64,000 nt of DNA from Acridotheres tristis (GCA_037013685.1 CM072896.1:11101444-11165443), one strand, 5' to 3'. Positions 32,251-46,822 are shown, counted from the first letter of the stretch. Program-made: numbers and translations. Notes: generated by a model not told the origin, from the letters alone.

Positions 32251-35200
32251 GATGGGTACATCAGACCCTGCCGGTGCCACATGGGGGTGGTTGGAGGCAC
32301 TGGGGGTCTCTCAGCGCATGGAGCAGTGAGACAGGTCCGACTGCCTGAGCAGATCTGGGCTGAGCTGTGCTCACCTCCTCGGGCTCGTGTGTTTCTCAGC
32401 TGCTTCACTGCCTGCAGCCCCACACGGACCGCCAGGGCTGTCGGTGCTGAAGGACACCTGGCTCAAAGAGGTGCAGTGCTATGACTATGGTGGAACACAG
32501 TTCTTTGTGCTTCTCTGCAGGAATGAGCACACAGCAGCCCGTGCTGACCATAACAATCTGGTTTTGTAAGAGTTTGACATCTGGTCCCTAATTACACGTT
32601 CTTTCATGCTGAGCAGAGGTAAAAATACACTATAAAAGTGTACACTATAAAAATACAGTATAAAAGTGAAGTGTTGTGGCTACTACCCAGCGAATACCTG
32701 TTGGTTTTTTTCAACCCAGGAGCCCTCATCCCAGGACACAACACACACAGGAGCCCCCCTCCTTTTATTTTACTGTAAAATAGGAACTGCTGTATCTGAT
32801 GCTGCACCTGAAGCAGGCGCTGCCTTTCGGGAGGCGGTGCCCACAGGTGCTAATGAGTAATGTTAATGAGCCCGATACAGACAAGCAACACCTGAAAGTT
32901 GTCAGGGGCTTGTGCTGCTCAGCCTTTCCCGTCACACACAGGTCACTGCTTGTCGGCAGAAGGCGATGGAAGCCGAGCTCTGCCGTGTGCATTGTTCTTT
33001 CTGCCTTGTCCTCCCGGGGCAGCTGACTGAGGGGGAGCTCTCCTGCTCCAGGGAGGATCAATGCAGGAGAGGAGCTGCTCTTGGGGACGGTGCGACTCTG
33101 CCAGGAGCATCTTTGATGGATGGGCTGCTGCCGGCTCCGAGTGCCCGTGGTCCCCTAGGAGCCTGCTGGAAGATGCCCGAGCTAAGCCCTGCTGTGCCCC
33201 GGGTGAAACTGCAGGAAAGTCGGAATATTTTCCAACAGGGAGAGGTGGTGGGGCTGTGTGCTCAGGTACATTTCAATGTAAAGAGTTGGTGAAACATATG
33301 GAAGAGTGTCAGCTGGGACTAAGGAGGCTCTGGAGAGCGCTGGAGCAAGGAATACCATTCAGGAGAGGCGCAGGAGGCTGTGCAGCGTGCGGGAGCCGAT
33401 GGAGGTGATGGAGGTGAGCCCAGGCGGGAGGCTGGGCTGTGCTGTAGGGTGGCGGTGATGCCGGGACATCCCTTCAGCGAGGCTCGGCTGTGAGGGTGGG
33501 GCTGCTCTGGCAGCATCCTGCTGAGCTGTGCTGGGGACGAGCACCAGCATCCATTGTTGGTGCCAACAGGGCCATGGGAGCGTTGTTCTGGGCTGAGGAT
33601 GAGGGAGGCTGAAGCTTGCAGAAAACTCGCCTGGGGAGGTGCTGTAAGCGAGCCTGTTGTTTGTCTGGGCTGTTGGGGTGTGGGGCTCAGGCTCTGGGGG
33701 TGCCCTGCTGCTCTAAGGGCTTTGGGCTCCTGTCTGTGCCGTGGGGTGCTGGCACATCACTGTGTGGTACTGCTGGACCCCATCTACTGCTGTGTCCACC
33801 TCTTCAGGAATGTGCAATGCTCGGGAAAATCTCCAACACATAAGGAGAGGCTTCAGAGTTGATGGTTTCTTGCACACATGTACTGACAGAAAAATTTTAT
33901 GGCATTTCCTTGCCATTTTTCTGTCTTGCTGGGTTTCAATGTGGAGTTCTTTAGTGTATTTACTGGTCCTGCCCCATGTCTGCAGTCACAGATGAATTAC
34001 AGAATGTGTCTGTTTCTCTTTGTCTTCTTATGAAATGGACATGGCTCTCCCGACCTCTCATCCTTCCTGCACAGGTGAGATTTTGTCTTGCTCTTGTCTC
34101 ATTCAGAACAGTGATCAGGCTCCCTGTTGCTTAATTACTCTTTTCATAATTAATAATTCGGGTAGTAATAATTTGCTTTGCTCTGAGTGGTAACTAGCCA
34201 TTTATCTTTGTCATGTCTATCTGAATGAAGAATTATTTGGAAGTTTAGCATTTCACAATTGGTGGCTTTGACTGTGGCACAGCCTGTAAACTGTACTTAG
34301 ATTCCTTAAATCATATCAAGAAATCAATGGACTTTTCCTCACTGCAGGCTTCAGTTATTGGTACAGCAACTCATAATGGCTCCTCATTTTCACTTCTCAG
34401 TCTCTGTATAGGAGATGCTGAGAAGATGCAAGTGTGTGGGCTTACAGCTGGGGTCCTGCTCACTGCTCTGAGCACCATGAATGTGTGTCCCTATATGCTG
34501 TAACCCCTGGTTAAAACAATAGACATAAATCATTCTCACATGTAAGCCTTGGATTTTCTTGTCTTAGATATGTAGATATCATATAGCAGCCTTCTGGGTA
34601 GCTGCTGAGTTTATCCCTGTGGGAAGGTGAAATGGAAGAAATGAAAAATCTAAACATAATTTTAGAGAAAGGGTAGCTGAATGCACAGGCAGATGATGCA
34701 TTTAAAATGGTTTGTGTTTTTAAAAATCCTTCATAACTATTTAGTTAGTACTTCTGTGCTATAATTAAGACAATTATTTCAAGTGCTCCCAGCAGTTCTT
34801 CTGCATTAGGTTACTGAAGCTAATCAAGATGCCCACTTTTCTTATTTCTTCTCTGACTTGTGTAAAGGGCTCACTTTGCAGGCTGCTGATGGGCATTTGC
34901 TTCTGTGTTAAATGGGTGGCCTTGGAGGGAGAAGGGGGATATCCCATGATATCCAGATGGTGAATAAACTTCCCCTACCCACACTGGGTATTAGAGAATG
35001 TGCGAGCATCCTTTGGTACAAGGCTGTGCTGGGTGCTCTGGGGGTTGATGAACAAGTGTGGCAGTGAGGAGATGATAACATGTTTGGCACAGTAGATCGT
35101 GTTATTGTCTAAAAAGTTTGTTTGACATATGATTGTTGTAATACAAATAGTAAATACCTCATTATACAAAGCTATTACTGTTTCTAACTTGGCTTTCTGG

Positions 35201-38200
35201 TACTTCAGTGAAAGCAATGTATCTCTGGCATTTACTGGATTTACGAATCCAGTGACAAAAATGAAGCACACTGGCATCATTATGTATGTACAGAACTCTC
35301 TTTTTTCAGACCACTGGATACATCACAGATGCAGATCTATTCTCCTTCAGTGTTCATGTACTTAGCCTTAAAATCTGAGCACTTCTAGTGGCAGTGTGGC
35401 CTGGGAGAGGCAGCTCAGAGCCCGTGTGTGACATTTCTTTCTAAGTAAAGCTTCTCTGCAGAGAGAGGTTGTGGTGAGGATGGGTGGAACAGGTCATGTT
35501 ACTCCTGGACAGTTGTAGGGGTTTCTGACAACGCTAGATTAGGGCAATTGGGACTGAAAACAGCCATGAGCAGCCTACAGCTCTGTGCCTGATAGGGAGC
35601 CTGTGTCCAAGAGCTCTTGGTTTCTCTGATCCCCTGAGAATAAGCAAGATTTTTTGAGCCAATGGCTGTGAGAAAAAAAGCCATAAAAATACAGTGAATC
35701 ACTTAAGAATGTGTTTTCAGAAGGTTTTTTAAATAGTCCAGTAATGCTGCTAATTGTGCATATATTTGCATTCTAACTCTCCAGGCTTAGTCTGTGTGAT
35801 GAACACATTCAGGGGCAGGGCCAGTGGTACAAGAGGTTGCTCAGTGGCTGGGGGACATGGTTAGACACAGAGGTAAATTTAGTTCATTGATGTAATATAG
35901 ACTTAATTTAAAAAACTATGCTCAGTAAAAAGTATTATTGCATTAGGACTGGAATATGGTCTTAACTCATAGACATTTAATTTTCACATAAACTCCTCTT
36001 AAGTAAAAAGGGAACTAAGGTAATTTAGAGGAAGCATTTCTATGCTAATGTGAAGCATTTAGGGAACAAGTGGTGGACGAGCAGGGTGCTGAAGACATAG
36101 CATCTGAAAAATGAAAATGGAGATAAGTTTGATTTTTACACCTAATGGCAAGGGCTTATCAGGCAGAAGACTCAAAATGAATTTCTGAAAAATAGGACTG
36201 GTAACTGAGGTATGGCATGACAGAGTTTGGATTTACAGGAGAGGCTAGGTAAAGAGGTGCAAATATACTTTTTGTACAGATGTATCATCTTGTTTTAATA
36301 AAGCATATTGCACTGTAACAATGCTCCTTCCCTTCTGTTAGGCTGAGCAATGTTGAAGTGAATTCTCCCCCACTCCAAAATGGAATTGAAATACCTAATA
36401 ATTGCTTCCATGTGTGTTGCATTTTGCTTTAGCCTTGCCTTGTTCTGGGGTTTGGTTTGCTCCAGTCACTGACACCTCATCTTGCCCTGGATGCCCCTGT
36501 AAGTTGCAGGCTTTGCTCTGCAGCCCAGCACAGAGCAGTACGTGCCCCAGGACCTGCACCAGGCTGGAGCTGTGCCACATCCTAGCAACATTTCTGGCAG
36601 GCAATTGTTTCACAGTTGTTCTCACATACAGTTTTACAGCAATCCGTGCTCTGGCAGCAAGGGTAATGCTTACAAATTTCCTCCTATGGAGCTTTTAGGG
36701 TCACAGGAACACTTCTGGTCCTAGCAGGAATTTGGTATGACCTCATGCACTAAAACTAGGGTCCTTCACATAAAAGGGAAGGCAAGATTTTCCAAGAAGA
36801 AAATGTTTTTTTGGTTTTTTTTAAATAATAAGAGCAGTTGGCTTCCTGAACACTCCTATTATTTCTGAGGTGTTGTGGGAACTGGAGTTGCTGATCTGGC
36901 ACTCTTGCTTTCTTACCTGCTGTTTCATCGTGGTTTCACTGTAGTGACATTTGTTGTCAGAAGATCAATACAGTGAGTTTGGGAAGAGCTGCAGCTGCTT
37001 GGGGAGTGGAAGCAACAAGCTCAACAGCTGATCTATCAAGTTCACTTGCAATATTTGTGTCAGTAATGCATTGCAGCCCCATCCAGTTAAGTGATGGCCT
37101 TGGCAGTCACCTCAGCACCAGCTCAGGCTGGCTCTGGTGATAGAAAAATCTCTTCATACAACAGAGGCAATACTCCTTCTGGAGTCCCTGAGGGAAAACC
37201 AGGGAGTCAACCTCAGACAGGGCAGATGCAGCCCAGCCCTTTCCCCCTCCATCCTCCTTTTTTCTCTGCACATACCTGATTTTTGGCATGTGAACAGAGA
37301 GGCTTGGGCTTCAGTATTGGAATATGTGTTTTGAAGTGCTACCCCGAGGGGCTGTGACTCTTCACCCTGGGTTTTTTCACTGTTAAAATGTTGAAATGAT
37401 TCTTTAATATGCAGATTGATTGGATGAAATGACTAAAAAGGATGCTGTCATTATTGCCCTGGATCAGGATTGAGATTTGATTGTGTATTATATTCTTAAA
37501 TATATTCAGCACAAAATGCCTTGCATTTCAGTGTGTGAAATGGTAGGCAGGGCATGAGCTGAAATGGGCTGTGCACAGACTCGTTAGACAATGTGTCTGA
37601 TTTTTACTGAGTACCTCTATTTCAATGGCAAGTTTAGCTCTTCTGATGGGAAGCAGAAATGTTCAGTAGGTAATATAACAAAATCAGCTGGTTATTTGAT
37701 GGGCTGAAAAATGAATAGCCTTTTCAGTTCAGTGAAGGATGAATATTTCTGAATGAAGCTCGTCAGATTCATAACCACGCCAAATCTAAGACTAGCTGGC
37801 TGGAAATCTTTCTCTGAAAAGCATTACCCTTATTTTCTAGAAAACTCCCAGTGTGCTGGCTGTGAGCCTAATATGTGGTACCTTGTTTTAGTACAAAAGT
37901 GAGGATCAGATATGTTACTGGAGTGCATTTGAAAAATATATGAATTAAATAGCTAATTTAAAAACCTCTTGGGATTAGCCAATTTCCAAAATCTCTGCTC
38001 TCTGGAATCTATTTCCGAGATACTATACCGAAGTTTTTCAATACAAGGTTCTTCAAGTTACAGCTTTAGAACAGTGAATGCTTAAGAGTATGGATACCTA
38101 TCAATAGGCTATATTAATGTGTCTTAATTGGTTTCCTCTCCTTTTAGAAGTCATGTAACCAGATTGTGCTCACATGCAAATCTTTAAATCAAGAATTTTC

Positions 38201-38856
38201 CTGTGGATAATGAAGTTGAAATATTGCCTAATAATTTCCCTTCTTAGAGGAGGACTAAGTTATGGGTTCTGTGGATAATTTTCAGATTCTTATAATTACC
38301 AGACTCCTATGGATTCTTCTGGATTTCTGGCATGAATGTTTCCCAGAAAGGGCAGTACATCTTCCAAATTGTTTTGAATGTGCATGATTCCAAGTATCCA
38401 TGTGCACAGGCAGGGATGTGTGCTGTGAGCCATGCTCTGCTGACCTGCAGCTGTGTCTGCACATCCTGTACCCTCATGGCTGTGTGGGCTGTGTGTTGTG
38501 GGTCTGGATGCTGAACCAGCAGTGCCCTTGTGTGTCCATCTCTTTAAATCTGCCATGATTATAACTCTCATTCTAATCACTTGTTGGTGTAAGTGGGAGG
38601 GTGGGTGTAATAAACTTGTGCAATTTGTTTTCTACTTATTGGCAAGCTCTCTCACTCTTAAATGACACGAATTAAACCACATCAGTAATCCAGTCAATGT
38701 GCACTATAGCAAATCTTAGATGTATTTCTGATCTGGGCTGCAGATCAAATTGGAATGCATTTTTTAGACAGTTTATAGCACACATACTGAACATCACAAT
38801 TCTTTTGCATACTGAAAAACATGAGGAACAATGTTAAGTTCATTATATAATTATCA
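32251..38856. other. Intergenic DNA, including a GC-richer patch at about 32.95-33.85 kb
   Basis: No recognisable gene. The 32.95-33.85 kb patch is richer in G+C than its surroundings and has several overlapping open frames on both strands (up to 126 codons). None has a known domain, and the overlaps suggest a base-composition effect. The remainder is AT-rich. Confidence 0.5.
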
Positions 38857-38932
38857 TAGAATGGGTTGGGTTGTAAGAGACCTTAGAGGTCACTTAGTTC
38901 CAATCCCCCTGCCATGGGCAGGGACACTTTAA
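38857..38932 (-). mobile_element. CR1 LINE 3'-terminal fragment (antisense)
   Basis: The + strand reads ATCATAGAATGGGTTGGGTT, then GTAAGAGACCTTAGAGGTCA, then AGTTCCAATCCCCCTGCCAT and GGGCAGGGACA. This is the complement of the standard bird CR1 3' end, including its terminal CATAGAAT repeat unit. It is the best-preserved CR1 match in the window and is very short (5'-truncated). Confidence 0.9.
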
Positions 38933-41900
38933 ATTTTATATGTTTTTATTTTCTAAATTTAGTATTTAATATAACAGTATTTCAAGTAATCTAATATTAA
39001 GTTTTTGTCGCTAGATTTAATCTTTTTTTCTATGTTTGAGATTGATTCTGCTGCTTTTTTGTACCACAGTATTTTTGTGTGAAGTCACTTGAACTTTATT
39101 TTTAAAACCCAACGAAATAAGACTTCTTTGTACTCTTCTTGGGATTGTTTAATAGGAGTCTGTACATGTTTTGTGAATATTATTTCTCTTATTAATGACA
39201 TATATATTTGTAGATAAAAAGCAATGTGAATAATGATTATTGAAATACTTTTCATTCCAAGAATATCTGGAACTACCAAGGTATTTCAGTGGGGCAACAC
39301 CAGAGTTATTTTTGCAGGACTCATCAATAATTGCCTTAACAAGGAAACTGTTTTTTCAACACTGATATCCGAATAAAAATCTGATGTACCAAGTGTGAAA
39401 CTTAATCTTCAAGGAAAGGTTTCATTGATATTTGACTTACAATGGACTAGGTACCCTGTCAACTACCAACTACTCTTTCAATCTGACTTCTTTCAAATGG
39501 GTCCGTGAAATGCTTGACATCTGTTCTGAGCAGATCTATAGTGAAGTCTTTTATTCTGAAATACTCTTAAATCTGCAGAAGGAAAAGAATTTCTGGGTTG
39601 AACTCGCATCTTGAGAAGTTCTAAGTATTTTTAGTTACTGAAATCATGTAGTCATCTGCATTTGATTGGGACAGAACAATATAGATGTAGGTATTTGTAT
39701 AGGACTTGTGCAACTGAATTTTGGTCTAGAAGTTTAGAATACTGACTACATAGCTGGCTTGACTTTTGGCAATGCCTTTTGCAACAGTTAATCCCACAAA
39801 AAGTACTGTGCAATGTATGAACGTATGCATTATATAGCAGTAGCTTAAGTACTGTTTAATTTGTGTGTACCTTGCCAAATCTCTCCTTTGGCTACAATTT
39901 CAAAAAAGAGGTCTGAAGTCAGCAAATATGAACTTTGACTTTAGGCATTTAAAAATCTGAAATTTAGAAGAATCAATTCCTTTAGGAGGGAAATGCAAAT
40001 GAGTGTGTTTAAGTAGAGCTGGAGCAGAAAGCTTTGCCAGTGCCTGCCACTGGTGCATTGGAGAGTGGTTCTGCTTTCTTAAAGGAAATGCCTCCTCTGC
40101 AATATTCCCCAGAACAATCCTTTGGCACTTTTGTGATGGACCTTATGCAGAGTTTAGTTTCTCATTGCACAGAGCTACTGGGGAGGAGGAAGGGCCTTAG
40201 TTTCTGGTGCCATCACTATACTGAGAAATAAATTAGATGCAAGGAGCATTTGTGTTGGGCTTATGATTCCTTGCTGTCATGCTGTGTTGTGACTAATGCT
40301 TTTTCCCACTTTATTGTTGCTGAAATCAATGGCAAAACTCCACTTACATTAAGAGCACATGACAAGATCCAGAAAAAGTGAAAGAAGCAGCTGACTAACA
40401 GTAATGAATGTAATTGGGAAAAAAAAGTCTTATCTAAGGGTATATTCAGGGCTAATTTAGTAAAGATCATTCGTATCAGACTCAAAACAAGATAAAGGCA
40501 ACAGCTACTAAAGGCACATTCACTGTGCACAGAGGGACAGAGGGAAAGGTGTCTTCATTAATTTTAGTTGGGGGGAGTGACTACAGGTGGTGGTTACGTA
40601 AATGATCCTTTAATTGCTAGACAGGAATATTTCTTTGTCCATATTTATTTTTTGAGATTAAACTTCTGCTTGTACAAACAGCGTCCTCAGGCTGATACAC
40701 AGCAATGAGCATCTCTCCTTTTTCAAATCATTAGCACTAGATTAGAAATTTTGGCAGAAATTCTGAGTATTGAGTACTAGCTTGCAGCACCTGGTTTCAG
40801 CTGATCCATATTAGGGTTGGGTACTATCCTTCCTCTGGCCTGTTATCTACCTTTTTTGATCCTTTCTTTCACTGAAGCAGCATTTCTTTTCTTGGGAAAA
40901 CTCTGCCAGATGTTCTGCCTTCTGGATTCACTTGTCCTTGGCGAGAGGAGAGCTGCAGAGCAGCAGAGCTACCTGTGCTCCTGGCTCATGTGCTGTGCAG
41001 AGGGATTGCCCCATGGGTTAGGGATGAGCTATTTAAGAAGTTGATCTGAACTTGACCTCACTTAATGTCATCTCAAGCACTGCTCTGGCAATATGTAATG
41101 GCTGTAGTCTTTTCTTCCTTCTCAAAATGCGCATGGACAAGTGCTTGGTGTAGCCATGAACTGCAAGTCTGGAGGAGAATGAAGCTGGGAAGTAAGCAGG
41201 TTAGCTATTGGCCATCAGCTTTTGTTGTGGCTCATTTGGGATCTAAGTCACAGAGTTCAAGCCACTGACTTCCTTGGTGTGGTGTGACTGTGTTCAAGGA
41301 GTATAGGAAGATGCTGTTAGGTGTGGGACTGCTGGGTAACCTGACTAATGTCTCTAGCCAGCAGGGAGATTGGTGACTCCTGCTTGGTTTAGAGCAATGA
41401 ACAGCCAGAATCCAAACTGCTCTTCTGTGACAGTGTTGTGCAGGGGAGCTCAAATTCTTTGAATCATTGCTTTTAGCTTGGTTGGTCAAATGTATCAAAT
41501 GGCTAAATTACAAGTGATGCCAGGAGCCCTGATGTGATCCCCAGTATTTATGCCCATCCAGTTTGTGAGCAGCATGGACACTGAGCTCTGCAGCCCTGAA
41601 TCAGCATGAGAGTTAGGATAAGAATTGTGTGAAGAAAATGAAACTGTAGTGTGAATAGTAGAGAGAAAAATTATTTAAACATTTAAGCAGTAGAGAGATT
41701 GATGTTAGAAAGCTAGAGATGTCAGCAGATAAGGGAAATCTGCAATCCATCTTATTTTTATTGCTAGCACAGCTCTTGGGTATTTTTACTTAAAAATAGT
41801 GGGTCTAAACCCTGTCTCTTTGTGGATCCCAAACCTTATTTCAGTGGAGATAGGGACCTGTGGCCAGTGAATTTATAGTTCTTTCCTAAACCTAAAAATG

Positions 41901-41979
41901 CATGATCTTAGTTTCTTCCTTTAAAGTTCTTAGAAGCGGTTTCTGGACCTTGAGGATTCATGGCTTAGTGTAGGCACTG
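38933..41979. other. Intergenic DNA, nothing recognised
   Basis: AT-rich non-coding sequence with only chance-length open frames. Confidence 0.55.
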
Positions 41980-42245
41980 TGTCACACCCACATGAGAGGG
42001 GAAAAGGAGAGGCTCCTCACACCAGGTTAGGTGAGCAGGAAAAGACTACTTTATTTACATGATTTGTCTATATAAAGATATCTTACAGTGATCATGGATT
42101 GGACAATGCTAAAGACACTTCTCTGACTCCATTGGGGAATTCCAATGTCCCTCCATTCTTTCTTCCTCCGAAGAGGAATGCAAACAACTCTATGTTTATC
42201 AGAAAAGAGTGTGAGAAAATGTAGCAAGAATGTGTCAACAATCAG
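41980..42245 (-). mobile_element. Possible solo LTR (antisense), tentative
   Basis: On the minus strand a TATATA-type box (complement of TCTATATAAAGATATC near 42068) lies a short distance upstream of AATAAA (complement of TTTATT near 42050). About 70 bases follow to a CA end (complement of TGTCACACCC near 41980). That is the promoter, poly(A) and U5 layout of a retroviral LTR. No target-site duplication was found and no family recognised, so this could be coincidence. Confidence 0.25.
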
Positions 42246-45200
42246 AAGGCAAAAACCTCAAAGGCAGTAGTTTAGAATTAATGGATTACTTTAACTCAGG
42301 AGGATTGCTGACTTGCACAAGAACTCAGTAGAAACAGGCAGATATATGTAAATTTAATTTCCGGTTGCTGGTTAATTATGAGAAAATGTCCTGTATCTCG
42401 AGGAGAAAAAGGACAGGACGTGACCTTTGGCCACCTCTGAAGCCACAGCTCTTGGCCTCTGCAGTAACCTTGTTCCCTGCACCTCCAGCTCTTCTGTGCT
42501 GTGCCTGGCTGTGGCTCCCTGCCCCACAAACTGTGTTGATGCAACTGTTGTAATATTCTGCTATAAATCAGTTCAGTGAGTGGGGGGCTGAGTTAAAAAT
42601 AATCTGCTTTGAACCTGGATTATGTCACCAGTCTTGTGAGCACTGGTCACATGCTGGCTGTCAGGCAGGGGTGTGCACCTCAGAGGTGTGGGTGGAAGGG
42701 AGAAGGGGCTGAGTGCCTGGGACACACAGGCAGGGCTGGCAACCTGTCAAGCCAGCTTGATACTGAAGCTGTGTACTGTAAAATGACATGTTAGGGTGCT
42801 GCACGTTCAAGTGTGGGCTGCTACAGTGCTGTGTTTGGGTCCCTGGCCAAGAATGTGGTGCAGAGCTGAAGGTGAGGGTGGCTGGCCTGAAATGCAGGTT
42901 CTGTGTGAAAATATCCAACTGCTCCACCATGGGCATGAAGGGCAGGACACAGGGTGCTCCAGCATTCTCAACAGGGAGGTGCCACTGCTGACTCTGGAAA
43001 TGGTGGGGCAGAGCTGTGCCTTTGCCTCCTGCCTCTCCTGGGAGCCACATCAGGGGAGCACATCGTGCAGAGGCAATTTCTACTGGCAGGGATGCTGGGG
43101 ATGTTCCCAGGCTGCACTTAGTGAGATGGCCAGGATGTTGGAGTGCCCACGGAGGAGCTGCAGGTTGATTCCTTTCTTGGCTCTAGATATTCCTTGCTGT
43201 CATTGCAAGTGGGCTTTGGAGGGGTAAAGTCATGGCCTATCTCCAGCTCTTACTGCTGGGATGAGGCTCAGAAAAGGGTGGGCAAGAAAGACCTTGGCTT
43301 TATAGCCTCCTGATAAGAGCATTCAGATTGAAGTGGTCATTAGCTCCTGCTTCAAGGAGTGTGTTAGGCACTCAGTAAAATGTAATCCTCCCCCCAGGAG
43401 TGAAGCAGCCACATCTTGCAGGTTGCACTTCCTGAAGGTGTTCTTATCCCAGCATCTGTAACATCTCCCTGAGTTTGTCGGGGCTCTGCCACTTGTTAGT
43501 GGTTAACAGGTCGTGGGGAGAATGACAAGGCAGGCTAATGAAACACTTTATCTGTGTTAATGATCGAAATTTGGAAGTCAACCTCAACAGGGCTTCAGAT
43601 TGAGTTAAAGGTGAGAACCATTAAGTGCCATTTATTTGGAGCATTTAGTCCTGAGATTTGTGATCACAATCAAAATCACTTGACAAAGATGCAGCTGAAA
43701 CTGATGACTTGTACAGCTCTGCAGTGCCACAGGATGAAGCAGTTATAAATAATTTCTGTAAGAACCACATTTAAAAGAGAATAATTCATATTTGGCAAAT
43801 AATGTATGGAGCTAGTAATCTTTACTGTGTAACAGCAGTATATGCATTAAAAACTGCTGAGAAAAAACAATCTACAAATTCTGTGTATAGAAATTTCTTA
43901 CATTGTGCTTTAATGCTGGAGAAATTAGTAGGTTTCAGTCTTCCTGGCTTTTGACTTTTTGTGAGTTATGTGGCTGCTTTCCTTCATTCAGATTTCAAAA
44001 ATATGATGTCAAAATGCAAAGGAGAAGTTCAGCTCTGTTGAGAGACATGTAAGAGCAGTAAAGGCTGTTGTGCAGGAGCATTTAGCATGGGGGGTGCCAG
44101 GGACAGCAGAACTGCATCGCACCCTGCTCTGCAAGCTGCCCTCCTTCTCAGCAGAGTTTATTAGCATAAAGGGAAGACTGCAGTCATGTGTTTATGCTCT
44201 TTCCAGAACTGGAGTAGTCTGATTTCTCTTTAAAATTAATTTTACCATCTGTAGTGTCTCATGCTTTCTTTTACTGGTATCTTCCTCTCTTTCTCCAGTA
44301 GACAAGTTTTAACACAAGCTGAAAAGGATGCTTGTGGGTAATATCAGTAGGAAGAATGCTGGTCTTGAAAGTCTCTCTATAATATTTGAGCTACTGGAAT
44401 AAATTACTGCATTGTGTATCAATTTTTTTTTTCTTAAGGGTACTTTCTATATGTGATTACTCAGCCTTGCTTCTGTACCTCGAGAGTTTCTGTACTTAAA
44501 ATAGCCACACTTGAGCTTGGTTTTGCATAGTTGTTCCGTGGTAAGATTTCAAGATGCTGCAGTTGAGATTTTGGGTTTTTTTAATGCTTCTGAGGACACT
44601 GGCAGGATATTACATCTCAGTCCTACCATAGCTGGCTTCTTGTAGAGAAGAAAATCATACAAATGTTTTAGAAGAGGATAAGGCATTTCCTTCTTGTTAA
44701 ATAGTTTGCTAGAATCTGTACACTAATGAATATTATTTATACATTCATTTATATTATAAATAATATAAGGATATATTGTATATAATATAAATATACAGTT
44801 AATTTTTGTAAGTAATGCATATTATCTCCTGTATTATTTGTGACTCTACTTGTTTTTCTTGTGCTGCCTGCAACTAGGATTGCTCACCTGGAAAATCACT
44901 TGTCTATACCATACAAAGTATTGCCACTTACCCAGGTTTTGTATTTTAAGGAAGTGATTAATGCTCCCTGTAAAGACTGGTCTGATGCTGTTGGCTTTTT
45001 ATGGAAGCTTGCTTCATTCATGCATCTATTTCTGTATATTAAGTTTGTCTTCCTTGGCTTATTTCTCTTCAGAAGCAGATCCTCTAACACAGCTCAGTTG
45101 CAGTTGTCACACCTGTGCTCAGAAAAAGACAGTGTTGAAGGGGGAGTTTTGCTTTGGGTTGTACTGTGAACAGCGCGATCCTTTCTTGCTAAATCTACCA

Positions 45201-46445
45201 AAAGATGCAAAACCGAGGGGCTGCTGTGAGACTCTGCTGTCACACTGTGTCCCTGAGCAGCTTGTGGAGTGACATCTTGAGTCTGTTGCCAAGTTGGAGG
45301 TGTGGTGTTGTGATGATTTTGGTTCATCTTAGGCTTGTGTTTATTGAAAATAACTACAGGCTCAGGCTATTTGCTGACCTTTTTTAGGAGATGTGCTGAT
45401 GACTGCAGATACTGACTCTAGCAAGAATCCATCCTTAGAACTGATGTCCTTGTTTTCAGTGTCAAAAAGAAATCATGCAGCAGTGTCTGTAAAAGTTGTC
45501 TAACTTTAATATTCCCTGTTTCATATTTTTGAAATGCTTAAGTATTTGGGGCTATGAACCTTTCACTTCCAGAGTCCTAAACTAACTTTCAAAGGATACA
45601 GATCTCTCAGTTTTTGAAATTTAGCAGAGACTATTGGTAGTGGGGACTGATCTAACTGTCCATGTTTCATTGTCCTTGCTTTCCCATTTTATGCCTTTTA
45701 CTGAAAAAATAGCAGTGATATTTCTTGGTAATCTTTAGTTACTTTTTCTGGTTTCATGCTTGTTGAATAGATTTTTAAAAATGTGGTTTTATTTTTTGTT
45801 CTTGCCTCAGAAGAGGTAACTTGCATTACTACTTCTGTTGCCACTGGATTTTGGACAACATCTGACTAAATTGATCTATACCTGTATTATATCTGCCTGG
45901 CTTTTGGGTGTCCCTCTGATCTGCAGACTTGGCTGACAAGTTGCTTCCTGATAAGACAGAGTTGTTAGTGATGGTCGGCTGCTGATAGGGGTCTATTATC
46001 TTTGTTGGCTGTTTTCCACTGACAACAATTTCCTTCCTTGCTTCCAAAACTCATTATCATCTTTTACTTTGAATGTTCTTGTGAGGCTAATATTTTATTT
46101 GCTTTATTTGAATTTACACAGAACTCTGCTAGCTTTAATTAACAGGCATCCATCTGTGCTCTCAGACCCCTGATGGTAATTAAAATTAAGCATCTCTACG
46201 TTGTCCAAAGCAATATATAGAACCAAAATTTTCAAAACATTTCTGGAAATGTCTGTATGTTAGGGTTTGTCCTGCTGGCTTCTCTTAGTTTGTGGTGTTG
46301 TAGTGCAGTCACTGTTGTGAATTAAGTGTGTATGGTAACAGCTTTGCCTGCTGCTTCTCTTCAAAGTTTTTACACACACTTCTTACACAAAAAGGAGTGG
46401 CATTTCCAAGGCACCCAGTGCTTGCAGCAATTCACTGCTGCTGGG
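42246..46445. other. Intergenic DNA
   Basis: 42.6-43.2 kb is moderately GC-rich with overlapping frames on both strands and no recognised domain. The rest is AT-rich, with an AT-only-like tract at about 44727-44815. Confidence 0.5.
44727..44815. repeat. AT-rich low-complexity tract
   Basis: Nearly pure A/T with several short palindromes such as TTATATTATAAATAATATAA. It may extrude cruciforms or simply be low-complexity sequence. Confidence 0.7.
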
Positions 46446-46822
46446 GCAAGAACAGGCATGTCAGAATGATGCCAGCAGGGCCCCAACACTGCTGCTCCTA
46501 CAGCTTTCTGATCTGAACCAGCCACGATTTTGGGTTTAGGGGTAGGGCTGGTGTAATGGTGAGGGGAGGCTTAGGGCTGGGATTGAGAGAGTCAAATATT
46601 CCACAGCTCCAAGAACACTGAGGCAGGAAAGGGCACACCAAGGTGATTCTGGCAGGGCATCAACGTTGCTGCTCCTGCTTCTTTCTGTTCTGAACCATGG
46701 TGTTGGCTTTGGGTATGAGGCTGGGCCAGGGTTAGTGTTATGCTTAGGGTTGAGAGATTCAAAGAGCCTGCAGGTCCAAGAACACTGGTGCTGAAATAGG
46801 CATGCCAAGGTGATTGTCCCAA
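46446..46822 (+). repeat. Tandem ~165-bp repeat with telomere-like hexamers, forward block
   Basis: Two full units and one partial unit begin with CCAAGAACACTG-like sequence at 46446 (diverged), 46609 and 46776. Shared landmarks in order are GGCATGCCAAGGTGATT, CAGGGCATCAACGTTGCTGC, TTCTGATCTGAACCAGCCA-like sequence, then GGGTTTAGGGGTAGGG or CTTAGGGTTGAG, then AGAGTCAAATAT-like sequence. Units differ from each other at many positions. A reverse-complement block follows at 47091-47336. Confidence 0.85.

Noticed and set aside
32912..33408. Overlapping + strand frames of 115-126 codons in a GC-richer patch
   Set aside because: Two frames are open together with no domain, no conserved motif and no splice context. 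A composition effect is more likely.
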